From the NCBI GenBank assembly GCA_963814055.1, contig CAWFBJ010000017.1:186001-250000 (forward strand): 64,000 nucleotides of DNA. The letters run 5' to 3'. Under the pieces are notes generated by a model that worked only from the letters and a program-made list of their open reading frames with translations, made no database searches and had not been told where the DNA came from. This DNA is from AWTP1-13 sp963814055 (GTDB lineage Bacteria > Pseudomonadota > Alphaproteobacteria > Rhizobiales > Hyphomicrobiaceae). The position numbers and the translations under genes were made by a program. Positions 16,286 through 23,355 of the stretch are shown one piece after another (position 1 is the stretch's first letter; each line of letters starts with the position of its first letter).

Positions 16286-17314
16286 ATGAAGGTTCTCGTT
16301 ACCGGGGGCGCCGGCTTCATCGGCCAGCATGTTGTGCGTGAATTGCTTGCCCGGGGACACGAGGTCCGCGTGATGGATTCGTTGCGCGCCGACGCCCATG
16401 CGGGCCGCGCATGGTCGCGGCCGCCGGACATCGAGATTGTGGAAACCGACGTGCGCGACGCCGGCGCCCTCGACCGCGCGCTCGACGGCATAGAGGCCGT
16501 GGTGCATCTGGCGGCGAAAGTCGGTCTCGGCGTCGACGTTCAGGACCTACCGGATTATGCGTCCTCCAACGACGTGGGCACAGCGGAGCTTCTCGCTGGC
16601 ATGGCTCGGGCCAATATAAAGCGCCTGACGCTGGCCAGTTCGATGGTTGTTTACGGCGAGGGTCTCGGCAGATGCATCGAGCATGGCGCCACAACACCGG
16701 GACCACGCACTAAATCGGCCCTGGCTGGAGGACAGTTCGAGCCGCCTTGCCCGCGATGCGGCAGGCCACTTGAGACTGCGCTTGTCAGCGAAGACGCCCC
16801 GATCGATCCGCGCAACGCCTATGCGAGCAGCAAAGTCGCGCAGGAGTTCTATGCTTCCAACTGGGCGCGCGCGACCGGCGGCTCGGTGGCAGCTATGCGC
16901 TACCATAACGTCTACGGTCCTGGCATGCCCCGCGACACGCCCTATGCGGGGGTCGCTGCCATCTTCGCGTCGGCACTGCGGCGTGGCGAAGCTCCCAAGG
17001 TATTCGAGGACGGCGGGCAACGACGTGATTTCGTGCATGTCCGTGATGTCGCTGCCGCCACGGTTCAGGCCTGTGAAAAGCATGTTTCAGGCGTACGCGC
17101 GTTCAACGTCGGCTCTGGCATGCCTCGCACCGTTGGCGATATGGCGCACGCACTTGCAAAGGTACTGAACGGCCCCGCCCCGATCGTGACCGGGCAGTAC
17201 CGGTTAGGCGATGTGCGGCACATCACGGCGGACTCGAAACGGCTCAAACGCGAGCTTGAATGGATGCCGCAGGTTGAATTTGAAGACGGCTTGGCCGAGC
17301 TCATCGCGTCATAG
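16286..17314 (+). CDS. NAD-dependent epimerase/dehydratase, dTDP-L-rhamnose 4-epimerase-like
   Basis: A 342-residue extended SDR. The Rossmann loop is TGGAGFIG (residues 6-13), the active-site pair is Tyr179 and Lys183 in NAYASSK, and FEDGGQRRDFVHVRDVA (about 237-253) is the sugar-epimerase substrate loop. Residues 155-158 form CPRC inside an inserted segment just before EDAPIDPRN; this Cys-containing insert is seen in dTDP-L-rhamnose 4-epimerases (WbiB/Tll type) rather than in UDP-glucose epimerases. It is the last gene of the forward operon, 31 bp after the oxidoreductase, and probably makes a deoxy-hexose nucleotide for the glycosyltransferases encoded upstream. Confidence 0.86.
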   Translation: MKVLVTGGAGFIGQHVVRELLARGHEVRVMDSLRADAHAGRAWSRPPDIEIVETDVRDAGALDRALDGIEAVVHLAAKVGLGVDVQDLPDYASSNDVGTAELLAGMARANIKRLTLASSMVVYGEGLGRCIEHGATTPGPRTKSALAGGQFEPPCPRCGRPLETALVSEDAPIDPRNAYASSKVAQEFYASNWARATGGSVAAMRYHNVYGPGMPRDTPYAGVAAIFASALRRGEAPKVFEDGGQRRDFVHVRDVAAATVQACEKHVSGVRAFNVGSGMPRTVGDMAHALAKVLNGPAPIVTGQYRLGDVRHITADSKRLKRELEWMPQVEFEDGLAELIAS

Positions 17315-17390
17315 GTCCATGTTCCGTGCCGTTTGTGTTTTCGATGCATCGAGCCTGGCTTCGTCCGACGCCGATCGCTCTTGTACCATT

Positions 17391-17420
17391 TGCTTCGTTT
17401 CCGAAAGCAGACACTCTGAA
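17391..17420 (+). repeat. degenerate AAGCGGACAT-type repeat, copy 2
   Basis: TGCTTCGTTTCCGAAAGCAG followed by ACACTCTGAA resembles the unit at 8553-8576 with a few substitutions (AAAGCAGACACT versus AAAGCGGACATT). Found by eye only. Confidence 0.4.
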
Positions 17421-17980
17421 GTATCGCCGCTACCTGTCAGCTTCGAGCGGTCGTCGCCCATGACAAGGGTCTGCCTAAGCCGAGTCGGCGATGAGATAGC
17501 CGCAAGATAAGCCAACCGCGGTCTCTCTAGGCGGCGGGGCTTTCCGCCTTGCTGAATTTGTCGTGTTGTGCTGTTGGCATGGAGAACTGCAAGAGGCGCC
17601 ATGCCGGCGATCGAGAGTTGCCGGATTGCTGCTACTTCGCCGGAATCGAAACACTGATCTTTGCGGAAGCTGATGAAATTGCGATGGAGAGTGGCTGGCT
17701 CGTGGCTGTGCCACCCGACTGCGCGTGCAGGGCCGGCGTTTGCAGGACCATGCCAAGCCACATGCAGCCGAAGAAAAACCCAGACCAACTATCTACGGTT
17801 TTCACGTGGAGCTGGCTCCGTTGTTGGAACTCCGCTCTGCTGAAATTGCAAAGGGGCAAACACATACGAAACCGTATATTAAACAACCCAGCGGCAGAAG
17901 CCTCACATCACGCGCGCGGAGCAGACCAGCCAATGCCCGCATTGTGCCAGAAGCAGTCGCAACCGCGACCGTTTTTCGTC

Positions 17981-18014
17981 ATCTGCTTTGCCTCTGAAAA
18001 CGGACATCGCTGAA
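17981..18014 (+). repeat. degenerate AAGCGGACAT-type repeat, copy 3
   Basis: CTGCTTTGCCTCTGAAAACG followed by GACATCGCTGAA matches the first copy over CCTCTGAAA and CGGACAT. It lies about 80 bp before the SET gene and may sit close to its promoter. Confidence 0.45.
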
Positions 18015-18096
18015 CATATTAGCCGCTGCTGGCGTTGTGCCGGGAACTGACAAAGGTTGGCTCTCTCAAAGGGTGCCGCAAATCAGGAACGAGAGA

Positions 18097-18489
18097 ATGA
18101 AGGAGGTGATGGGCGCCAACTACCGCCTCGTCGTTCGACCGTCACCGATAGATGGAGATGGTGTCTTTGCCGGCGAAGACATCCCCTGGGGCCGCAAGAT
18201 CATGGAGTATAAGGGCGCCGTGATCGATGACAAGGAAGCGCAGAAACGTATTGCGGCTGGTGCTCCGGCAATCATGGAGCTTGGGCCGGACCAGAACATC
18301 GACGGGTTCGACAAAGGCAACGGTGCGGCGCTCATCAATCACAGTCGCACGCAGGTCAACTGCTTTCTGTTGCGGGAAAAGAACAGGGTGTGGCTGGTCG
18401 CGGGTGTCGAGGGCATCAAGGCCGGCGATGAACTCACCTATGACTACGGTTCGGACTATTACCCGCGCAAGGGCAAGCGGGCCAGATAG
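18097..18489 (+). CDS. SET domain-containing protein
   Basis: A 130-residue protein that is essentially one SET domain: GDGVFAGEDIPWG (about residues 20-32), the pseudoknot segment GNGAALINHSRTQVNCFL (NHS at 81-83), and AGDELTYDYGSDYY (catalytic Tyr near 115-117). The family transfers methyl groups from S-adenosylmethionine to protein lysines; bacterial stand-alone SET proteins of this size have mostly unknown targets. The start is uncertain: ATG 18097 or ATG 18109, with AGGAGG at 18101-18106 very close to the second; an open frame to 18037 also exists. No post-SET cysteine cluster is present. It has no obvious operon partner. Confidence 0.85.
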   Translation: MKEVMGANYRLVVRPSPIDGDGVFAGEDIPWGRKIMEYKGAVIDDKEAQKRIAAGAPAIMELGPDQNIDGFDKGNGAALINHSRTQVNCFLLREKNRVWLVAGVEGIKAGDELTYDYGSDYYPRKGKRAR

Positions 18490-18539
18490 CGGGGGCTGCT
18501 TCGAGGAGTCCGGAGACCCGTCCAAGTAGCTGCAACCCG

Positions 18540-18737
18540 CTACGATGCGGCGGTTGACGGGTTGAGTTTCCGGATTGCCGCGTGGGCAAGAGGATCGAGT
18601 CCGGAACCGCCCCGCTCGACATGGAGAGCGATCACCTTGCGCATATGCGGGTCCCAGAATTGCTGGATGGGAGTGGCAATCTGCGGCACGGCCCGTGCCT
18701 CGCCCTGTACGGAGAAGAACTTGGCAAAGGAGACCAT
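18540..18737 (-). CDS. orphan FdsD-like (formate dehydrogenase delta subunit family) small protein
   Basis: A 65-residue reverse-strand gene. The segment PIQQFWDPHMRKVIALHVER followed by GGSGLDPLAHAAI (residues about 23-55) has the FWDPRMRxxLxxHVxxGGxGLxPL pattern that defines the FdsD subunit of soluble NAD-dependent formate dehydrogenases. FdsD normally ends an fdsGBACD operon, but no other Fds gene is in the window; the next upstream reverse gene is a polysaccharide deacetylase. The N-terminal LVRMANQIAxFF motif of classical FdsD is poorly preserved (MVSFAKFFSVQGEA), so this is either a divergent stand-alone member or a decayed copy. Assignment is from pattern memory. Confidence 0.7.
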   Translation of the reverse strand: MVSFAKFFSVQGEARAVPQIATPIQQFWDPHMRKVIALHVERGGSGLDPLAHAAIRKLNPSTAAS

Positions 18738-18876
18738 GGCGCAGGACGCCGATGTCCCGCCAATCGGTTGTTTTGATGGAATGATCGGTGCCGCCGATGA
18801 CCGTCAGGCCGCTTCGACTTTGCCGGCAACTCCAGCTCTTTGGCGCACTCGAATACGGCCAGAACCAAGGTCGGAA

Positions 18877-19842
18877 CTACCAGCGAAAGACGTTGCTCAT
18901 CCAGTCATCGGCTGGCTGCGTGCGCGGCGGCGGGGCCGGGCGCGAAGCGGCTTGCTCCGCCTGACTCTGTGACAAGACGGTTGTGGGCCATGTCAGCGAA
19001 CGCTTTGCAAGCGGCCCGCGATCTCCCGCGACGCGCCTGCGCTCGGCGTGATCCAGAACCTTTGCATCGTACTGAGCTACGGTCTGCACGTCTGCCTTGG
19101 GCCGGATGTGAACGACTTTGTAGCCACGAGCCTTCAATTCGGCGAGGAGCGTCGGCAGGGCGCGCGCCGTCGAGACTTGGATATCGTGCATCAGGATAAT
19201 GCCCTTGCGCGACTTGGCGAGCCCACCCAGCACGCGGCCGACGACAGCGGAAGCGCTGTGCGTGAGGTAGTCCTTGCTGTCGACGTCGATGCTGAACGCC
19301 GCAACGTGCCGGTCGACAAAATGGCGAAGCGTGCCTTGCGTGTCCCTGAGGTACGGGAAGCGGAAGAAGGGTGCAATGGGCTTGCCCAGCGCATTCTGCA
19401 CCGCACTGATCCCCATCTCGACCTCGACTTCGGCCGCAGCCGGGCCGATCTGATGCAGATTGGCGTGCGACCAGGTGTGCGTGCCCACCGTGTGCCCCTG
19501 TTCGGCGACGTATTTGACCATCTGCGGGTCGGCAAGCGCCATGCGGCCGACCATGAAGAATGTCGCCTTTGTGCAATGCGCGGCCAGAGCGTCCAGAATT
19601 GGCTTGGTATAGGCGCGCGATGGACCGTCATCGAAGGTCAGGACCACTTCGCCGTCGGCCAGGAAGCTCGCGTCCTTGTACTGGACGCCGAAGCGCGGGC
19701 CGGCCTGCGTGTCGATGACGACGGTTCGTGACACGCCAAGCTTGGTTGCATCAGGTGTGCAGGCCGTCTGCGCAAACGCCGGCTGCAGCGAGCCGCCCAT
19801 CAGGCATGCAGCGGCAAGGCACATGGCACGTACGGTGCGCAT
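18877..19842 (-). CDS. polysaccharide deacetylase family protein, secreted
   Basis: A 321-residue NodB-homology carbohydrate esterase. The ATG at 19842, preceded by GAAGGA, opens a Sec signal peptide (RAMCLAAACLMGGSLQPAFA, cleavage before QTA). The metal triad is Asp72 in VVLTFDDGPS with His122 and His126 in GTHTWSHANLH; PFFRFPYLRD and GIILMHDIQ are the later NodB motifs. It should remove acetyl groups from a cell-wall or capsule glycan in the periplasm. The proline-rich C-terminal tail (about 290-312) is probably disordered. It diverges from mgtE; a frame open to 19914 is an unsupported extension. Confidence 0.92.
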   Translation of the reverse strand: MRTVRAMCLAAACLMGGSLQPAFAQTACTPDATKLGVSRTVVIDTQAGPRFGVQYKDASFLADGEVVLTFDDGPSRAYTKPILDALAAHCTKATFFMVGRMALADPQMVKYVAEQGHTVGTHTWSHANLHQIGPAAAEVEVEMGISAVQNALGKPIAPFFRFPYLRDTQGTLRHFVDRHVAAFSIDVDSKDYLTHSASAVVGRVLGGLAKSRKGIILMHDIQVSTARALPTLLAELKARGYKVVHIRPKADVQTVAQYDAKVLDHAERRRVAGDRGPLAKRSLTWPTTVLSQSQAEQAASRPAPPPRTQPADDWMSNVFRW

Positions 19843-20170
19843 TCCTTCGACTTCCCCCAAATACTTCCGCCAAGGCACGAGACGCGACGTCTCCTGTGCC
19901 CCCAATTGCGCCAACGCGGCGACGCATCGCTTGTTACACTAGTTGAACCCGAGGGTATGTGACCAGAGGGCACCAGTCTGGGGCGGCCAGAGGAGGGGTG
20001 GAGACCGAGGTTCCTCTCTGGGCTTGCTTGCGCAACGCAGATGCCGGCCGGAAGCTGGGCGTAGTGTCCCAAGGCAACGGGATGGGGATGGCGCAACGGA
20101 GCGGGCAGTGGTATCGGCAGCGGACGACGCATGAGGCCGCGCGCGGCGCCCCTCGGGCGGAACAAATCGC
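19843..20170. other. divergent intergenic region between deacetylase and mgtE
   Basis: About 330 bases hold the 5' regions of the deacetylase (leftward) and mgtE (rightward). I see no protein-like frame, no recognisable magnesium riboswitch consensus and no clear -35/-10 pair. The mgtE ATG is preceded by GCGGAACAAATCGC, a weak ribosome site. A leader element for mgtE cannot be excluded by eye. Confidence 0.4.
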
Positions 20171-21529
20171 ATGCAGAACGAAGGCGAGAATCGGCAGACC
20201 GCCGCCGAGCTGGCGCGGCCCATCGGCGAGGCGCTTGCCGGTGGCAATGAGTCGCGGTCGCGCGAACTCGCGCAACACCTGTCCGCGCCCGATCTCGCCG
20301 ACGTCATCGAGCTGCTGGACCCGGAGGCGCGCGCGCAGCTCATCCGCTCGCTGGGCGATGACTTCCCCTACGAGGTTCTCTCCGAACTCGACGGCACCGT
20401 GCGCGACCAGCTCCTGCACGAGCTGCCGAAGGGCGTTCTTGCGAAAGCTATCACCGAGCTGGAAACGGACGATGCCGCATACCTGCTGGAAGACCTTGAT
20501 GAGGCTCAAAAGCAGGAGATCCTGGCGCAGTTGCCGGCTGGCGAGCGTGCCGCCCTCGAGCGCAACCTGGAATACCCCGAGGAGACCGCCGGCCGTCTGA
20601 TGCAGACGGACTTCGTGGCGGTTCCTCCCTTCTGGACGGTGGGGCAGGTGATCGACCACATGCGCGAGGCCGACGATCTCCCGGAGACGTTCTCCGACAT
20701 CTACGTCGTCGACCCGACGCACCACGTGATCGGTGGTCTCGATCTCAGCCGGTTGCTGCGCACCAAGCGTGAAGTACCAGTCGAGAAGATCATGGATGCC
20801 AACCGCCAGGTGGTACTGGCGACGGCCGACCAGGAGGCGGTGGCGCGCCAGTTCGAGCGCTACGACCTCAAATCGGCCCCCGTTGTCGACGCCAACAAGC
20901 GCCTGGTGGGCGTCGTGACGGTCGACGACGTGGTGGAGGTGATCGAGGAAGAGGCCGACGAAGATCTGCGGCGCCTCAGTGGTGTGGGCGACGAGAGCCT
21001 CGCCGACAGCGTCATGTATACCGTGCGCAACCGCTTCCTTTGGCTGTTCATCAATCTTGGCACGGCGCTGCTGGCATCGTCGGTCATCAAGCTGTTCGAT
21101 GCCACCATCGATCAGATGGTGGCGCTCGCCGTGCTGATGCCGGTGGTCGCCTCCATGGGCGGCAATGCGGCGACGCAGACCATGACCGTGGCGGTGCGCG
21201 CGCTCGCGACCCATGAGCTGGGTCCTGTCAATTCCACACGCGTCATCCTGCGCGAGGCTTCTGTCGGCTTAGTGAACGGGCTCGTCTTCGCCGTGCTCGT
21301 CGGGAGCATCGTGCTGTTTTGGTTCGGCATTGAAACGCTTGGTATCGTCATCGCCATGGCGCTGATCTGCAACTTCCTGGCGGCGGCGCTGGCCGGCATA
21401 CTCATACCGCTCACGCTTTCGCGCTTCGGCTTCGATCCGGCGGTGTCGTCGGGTGTGTTCGTGACCATGGTGACGGACGTGGTGGGATTCTTCGCCTTCC
21501 TGGGGTTGGCCTCGCTGTGGCTGCTGTAG
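20171..21529 (+). CDS. mgtE: magnesium transporter MgtE
   Basis: A 452-residue MgtE-family Mg2+ channel/transporter of normal length. Domain order: cytosolic N domain with helical repeats (about 20-130; LSAPDLADVIELLDPEARAQ), a tandem CBS pair (about 135-260; GRLMQTDFVAVPP and VLATADQEAVARQFERYDLK), a connecting helix (DVVEVIEEEADEDLRRLSG), and a C-terminal membrane domain with five segments (about 285-452) including VLMPVVASMGGNAATQT, the pore-lining motif. Magnesium binding to the N and CBS domains closes the pore in characterised relatives. It stands alone on the forward strand. Confidence 0.96.
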   Translation: MQNEGENRQTAAELARPIGEALAGGNESRSRELAQHLSAPDLADVIELLDPEARAQLIRSLGDDFPYEVLSELDGTVRDQLLHELPKGVLAKAITELETDDAAYLLEDLDEAQKQEILAQLPAGERAALERNLEYPEETAGRLMQTDFVAVPPFWTVGQVIDHMREADDLPETFSDIYVVDPTHHVIGGLDLSRLLRTKREVPVEKIMDANRQVVLATADQEAVARQFERYDLKSAPVVDANKRLVGVVTVDDVVEVIEEEADEDLRRLSGVGDESLADSVMYTVRNRFLWLFINLGTALLASSVIKLFDATIDQMVALAVLMPVVASMGGNAATQTMTVAVRALATHELGPVNSTRVILREASVGLVNGLVFAVLVGSIVLFWFGIETLGIVIAMALICNFLAAALAGILIPLTLSRFGFDPAVSSGVFVTMVTDVVGFFAFLGLASLWLL

Positions 21530-21656
21530 GGTGGCGCTGCCGTAGTGCGCCTATGGCGGCGAAACGGCGCAATGCGGTGTCGCTATTGCGCCCCGCGGGA
21601 AATCAGCCTTAGTTTTGCCAATCCAAACTCTCGCGGGGATGCGACAGGGGAAAGCC

Positions 21657-22100
21657 ATGAGCGTGTCTGTGCGGCGCCTGGAAGAAAGAGACAAGGCCGC
21701 GTGGCTTGGTCTGTTCAAGGGCTACATCGAATTTTACAAGGCGACCCTGACCGATGAGGTGATCGAGGGGACATGGCAGCGTCTGATGGCAATGGAGTCG
21801 GACTTCCACATTGCGCTCGTTGCCGTTGACGCGGCAGATCATCCCATGGGTCTGGCGCATGTGCTCTTTCACCGTTCGACTTGGTCGCCCACGCAGTATT
21901 GCTATCTCGAGGACCTGTTCGTGGATCCCAAGCAGCGCCTGAAAGGCATCGGCAGGGCGCTCATTGAAGCTACCTACAAGGAGGCCGACGCGCGTAAGTG
22001 CACCCGCACCTACTGGGCTACCCAGGAATTCAACTATCGCGGTCGCGCCCTGTACGACCAGGTGGCAACAAAGTCGCCGTTCATCCAATATCGCCGGTGA
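21657..22100 (+). CDS. GNAT family N-acetyltransferase
   Basis: A 147-residue GNAT protein. The start ATG 21657 is preceded by GGGAAAG; the frame is open further upstream but without support. The acetyl-CoA loop is KQRLKGIGRALIEATYKEAD (R-x-x-G-x-G pattern, about residues 94-113), preceded by YCYLEDLFVDP, a very typical beta4 strand. The C-terminal NYRGRALYDQVATKSPFIQY is the conserved tail of a widespread subfamily. The substrate is unknown. It is followed by a palindromic repeat and the formaldehyde dehydrogenase gene. Confidence 0.92.
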   Translation: MSVSVRRLEERDKAAWLGLFKGYIEFYKATLTDEVIEGTWQRLMAMESDFHIALVAVDAADHPMGLAHVLFHRSTWSPTQYCYLEDLFVDPKQRLKGIGRALIEATYKEADARKCTRTYWATQEFNYRGRALYDQVATKSPFIQYRR

Positions 22101-22103
22101 GCC

Positions 22104-22188
22104 GGTGTCAGACCGGTGGGTCTGACGCCTTGACTTCGCCGGTTGGAGTTGACGTTGCCTAAAGGAGTCAGACCCGCGGTCTGACACC
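22104..22188. repeat. REP-like pair of palindromes (GTCAGACC/GGTCTGAC)
   Basis: Two hairpins face each other: GTCAGACC-ggtg-GGTCTGAC at 22107-22126 and GTCAGACC-cgc-GGTCTGAC at 22167-22185 or so. The outer sequences GGTGTCAGACC (22104 onward) and GGTCTGACACC (to 22188) also make the whole element an inverted repeat around a 40-base spacer. This architecture is that of a bacterial interspersed mosaic element built from two REPs. It lies between two co-directional genes and could act as a terminator or mRNA-stability element. Confidence 0.8.
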
Positions 22189-22204
22189 AAAAACGAGGTA
22201 TCCG

Positions 22205-23332
22205 ATGAAAACCCGCGCTGCCGTTGCGTTGGAGAAGGGCAAGCCTCTCCAGATCATGGAGGTGGATCTGGAAGGGCCGAAGGCTGGCGAAGTGCTGGTC
22301 GAGATCAAGGCCACGGGTATCTGCCACACTGACGAATTCACGTTGTCGGGCGCCGATCCGGAAGGGTTGTTTCCAGCCATCCTCGGGCACGAGGGCGCCG
22401 GCATCGTGGTCGATGTGGGCTCTGGTGTTACCAGCGTAAAGAAGGGCGACCATGTCATCCCGCTCTACACGCCCGAGTGCCGGCAGTGCCCATCGTGCCT
22501 CTCGCGCAAGACCAACCTGTGCACGGCGATCCGTGCGACGCAGGGCCAGGGCGTGATGCCGGACGGCACGTCGCGCTTCTCCCTCGGCGGCAAGAAGCTG
22601 CACCACTACATGGGCACCTCCACGTTCGCCAACCACACTGTGCTGCCCGAGATCGCGGTGGCGAAAATCCGCGAGGACGCGCCTTTCGACAAGGTCTGCT
22701 ACATCGGCTGCGGCGTCACGACCGGCATCGGCGCCGTTCTCAACACGGCAAAGGTGGAACCGGGCGCGAAAACCATCGTGTTCGGTCTCGGCGGCATCGG
22801 TCTCAATGTGCTGCAAGGGCTGAGACTTGCGGGTGCCGACATGATCATCGGCGTCGACATCAACAATGCGCGCAAGGAGTGGGGCGAGCGCTTCGGCATG
22901 ACACACTTCGTCAATCCGAAGGAGGTCGGCAGTGATCTCGTCGCCCATCTCGTCAACATGACGAAGAGCGGGGCGGACCAGATCGGCGGCGCCGATTATA
23001 CGTTCGACTGCACGGGCAACGTGACGGTGATGCGCCAGGCGCTCGAGGCCTGCCATCGCGGCTGGGGCCAATCGATCGTCATCGGCGTGGCACCGGCGGG
23101 CGCCGAGATTGCGACGCGGCCCTTCCAGCTCGTCACCGGTCGCGTATGGAAAGGTACCGCCTTCGGCGGTGCGCGTGGCCGCACGGACGTGCCCAAGATC
23201 GTCGACTGGTACATGGACAAGAAAATCCAGATCGACCCGATGATCACGCACACCATGCCCCTATCCGACATCAACAAGGGCTTCGATCTCATGCACGAAG
23301 GCAAGAGCATCCGGAGCGTGGTGCTGTTCTAG
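22205..23332 (+). CDS. frmA: S-(hydroxymethyl)glutathione dehydrogenase / class III alcohol dehydrogenase
   Basis: A 375-residue zinc-dependent dehydrogenase that oxidises the glutathione-formaldehyde adduct with NAD+. Catalytic zinc ligands are Cys40 (GICHTDEF), His62 (GHEGAGIV) and the Cys in CYIGCGVTTG; the structural zinc site is Cys92, Cys95, Cys98 and Cys106 (ECRQCPSCLSRKTNLC). The NAD loop is VFGLGGIGLNV. The DQIGGADYTFDCTGNV and GGARGRTDVPKIVDWYMDKK segments distinguish class III from other ADHs. A GFA-family protein that may serve the same pathway is encoded at 47.7 kb. Confidence 0.96.
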   Translation: MKTRAAVALEKGKPLQIMEVDLEGPKAGEVLVEIKATGICHTDEFTLSGADPEGLFPAILGHEGAGIVVDVGSGVTSVKKGDHVIPLYTPECRQCPSCLSRKTNLCTAIRATQGQGVMPDGTSRFSLGGKKLHHYMGTSTFANHTVLPEIAVAKIREDAPFDKVCYIGCGVTTGIGAVLNTAKVEPGAKTIVFGLGGIGLNVLQGLRLAGADMIIGVDINNARKEWGERFGMTHFVNPKEVGSDLVAHLVNMTKSGADQIGGADYTFDCTGNVTVMRQALEACHRGWGQSIVIGVAPAGAEIATRPFQLVTGRVWKGTAFGGARGRTDVPKIVDWYMDKKIQIDPMITHTMPLSDINKGFDLMHEGKSIRSVVLF

Positions 23333-23355
23333 AATTTGCGGGCCCAGTCAAAGCG

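Larger units (their letters stand above)
17315..18096. other. 780-base gene-poor stretch with two degenerate repeat copies
   Basis: No open frame here has convincing protein character, and base composition is visibly lower in GC than the flanks. Degenerate copies of the unit seen at 8553-8576 occur at 17391-17420 (TTTCCGAAAGCAGACACTC) and 17981-18014 (CCTCTGAAAACGGACATCGC). A short hairpin GGCGG/CCGCC lies near 17531-17549. The stretch looks like accumulated repeat debris between the operon end and the SET gene. Confidence 0.5.

Noticed and set aside
17632..17886. 84-codon reverse frame with a hydrophobic stretch resembling a signal peptide
   Set aside because: No ribosome site, no conserved core, and lies in repeat debris; composition unlike neighbouring genes.
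19843..20170. Possible magnesium riboswitch before mgtE
   Set aside because: I could not find a recognisable conserved core by eye.
19934..21214. 426-codon reverse frame over mgtE
   Set aside because: Antisense shadow of the well-conserved mgtE.
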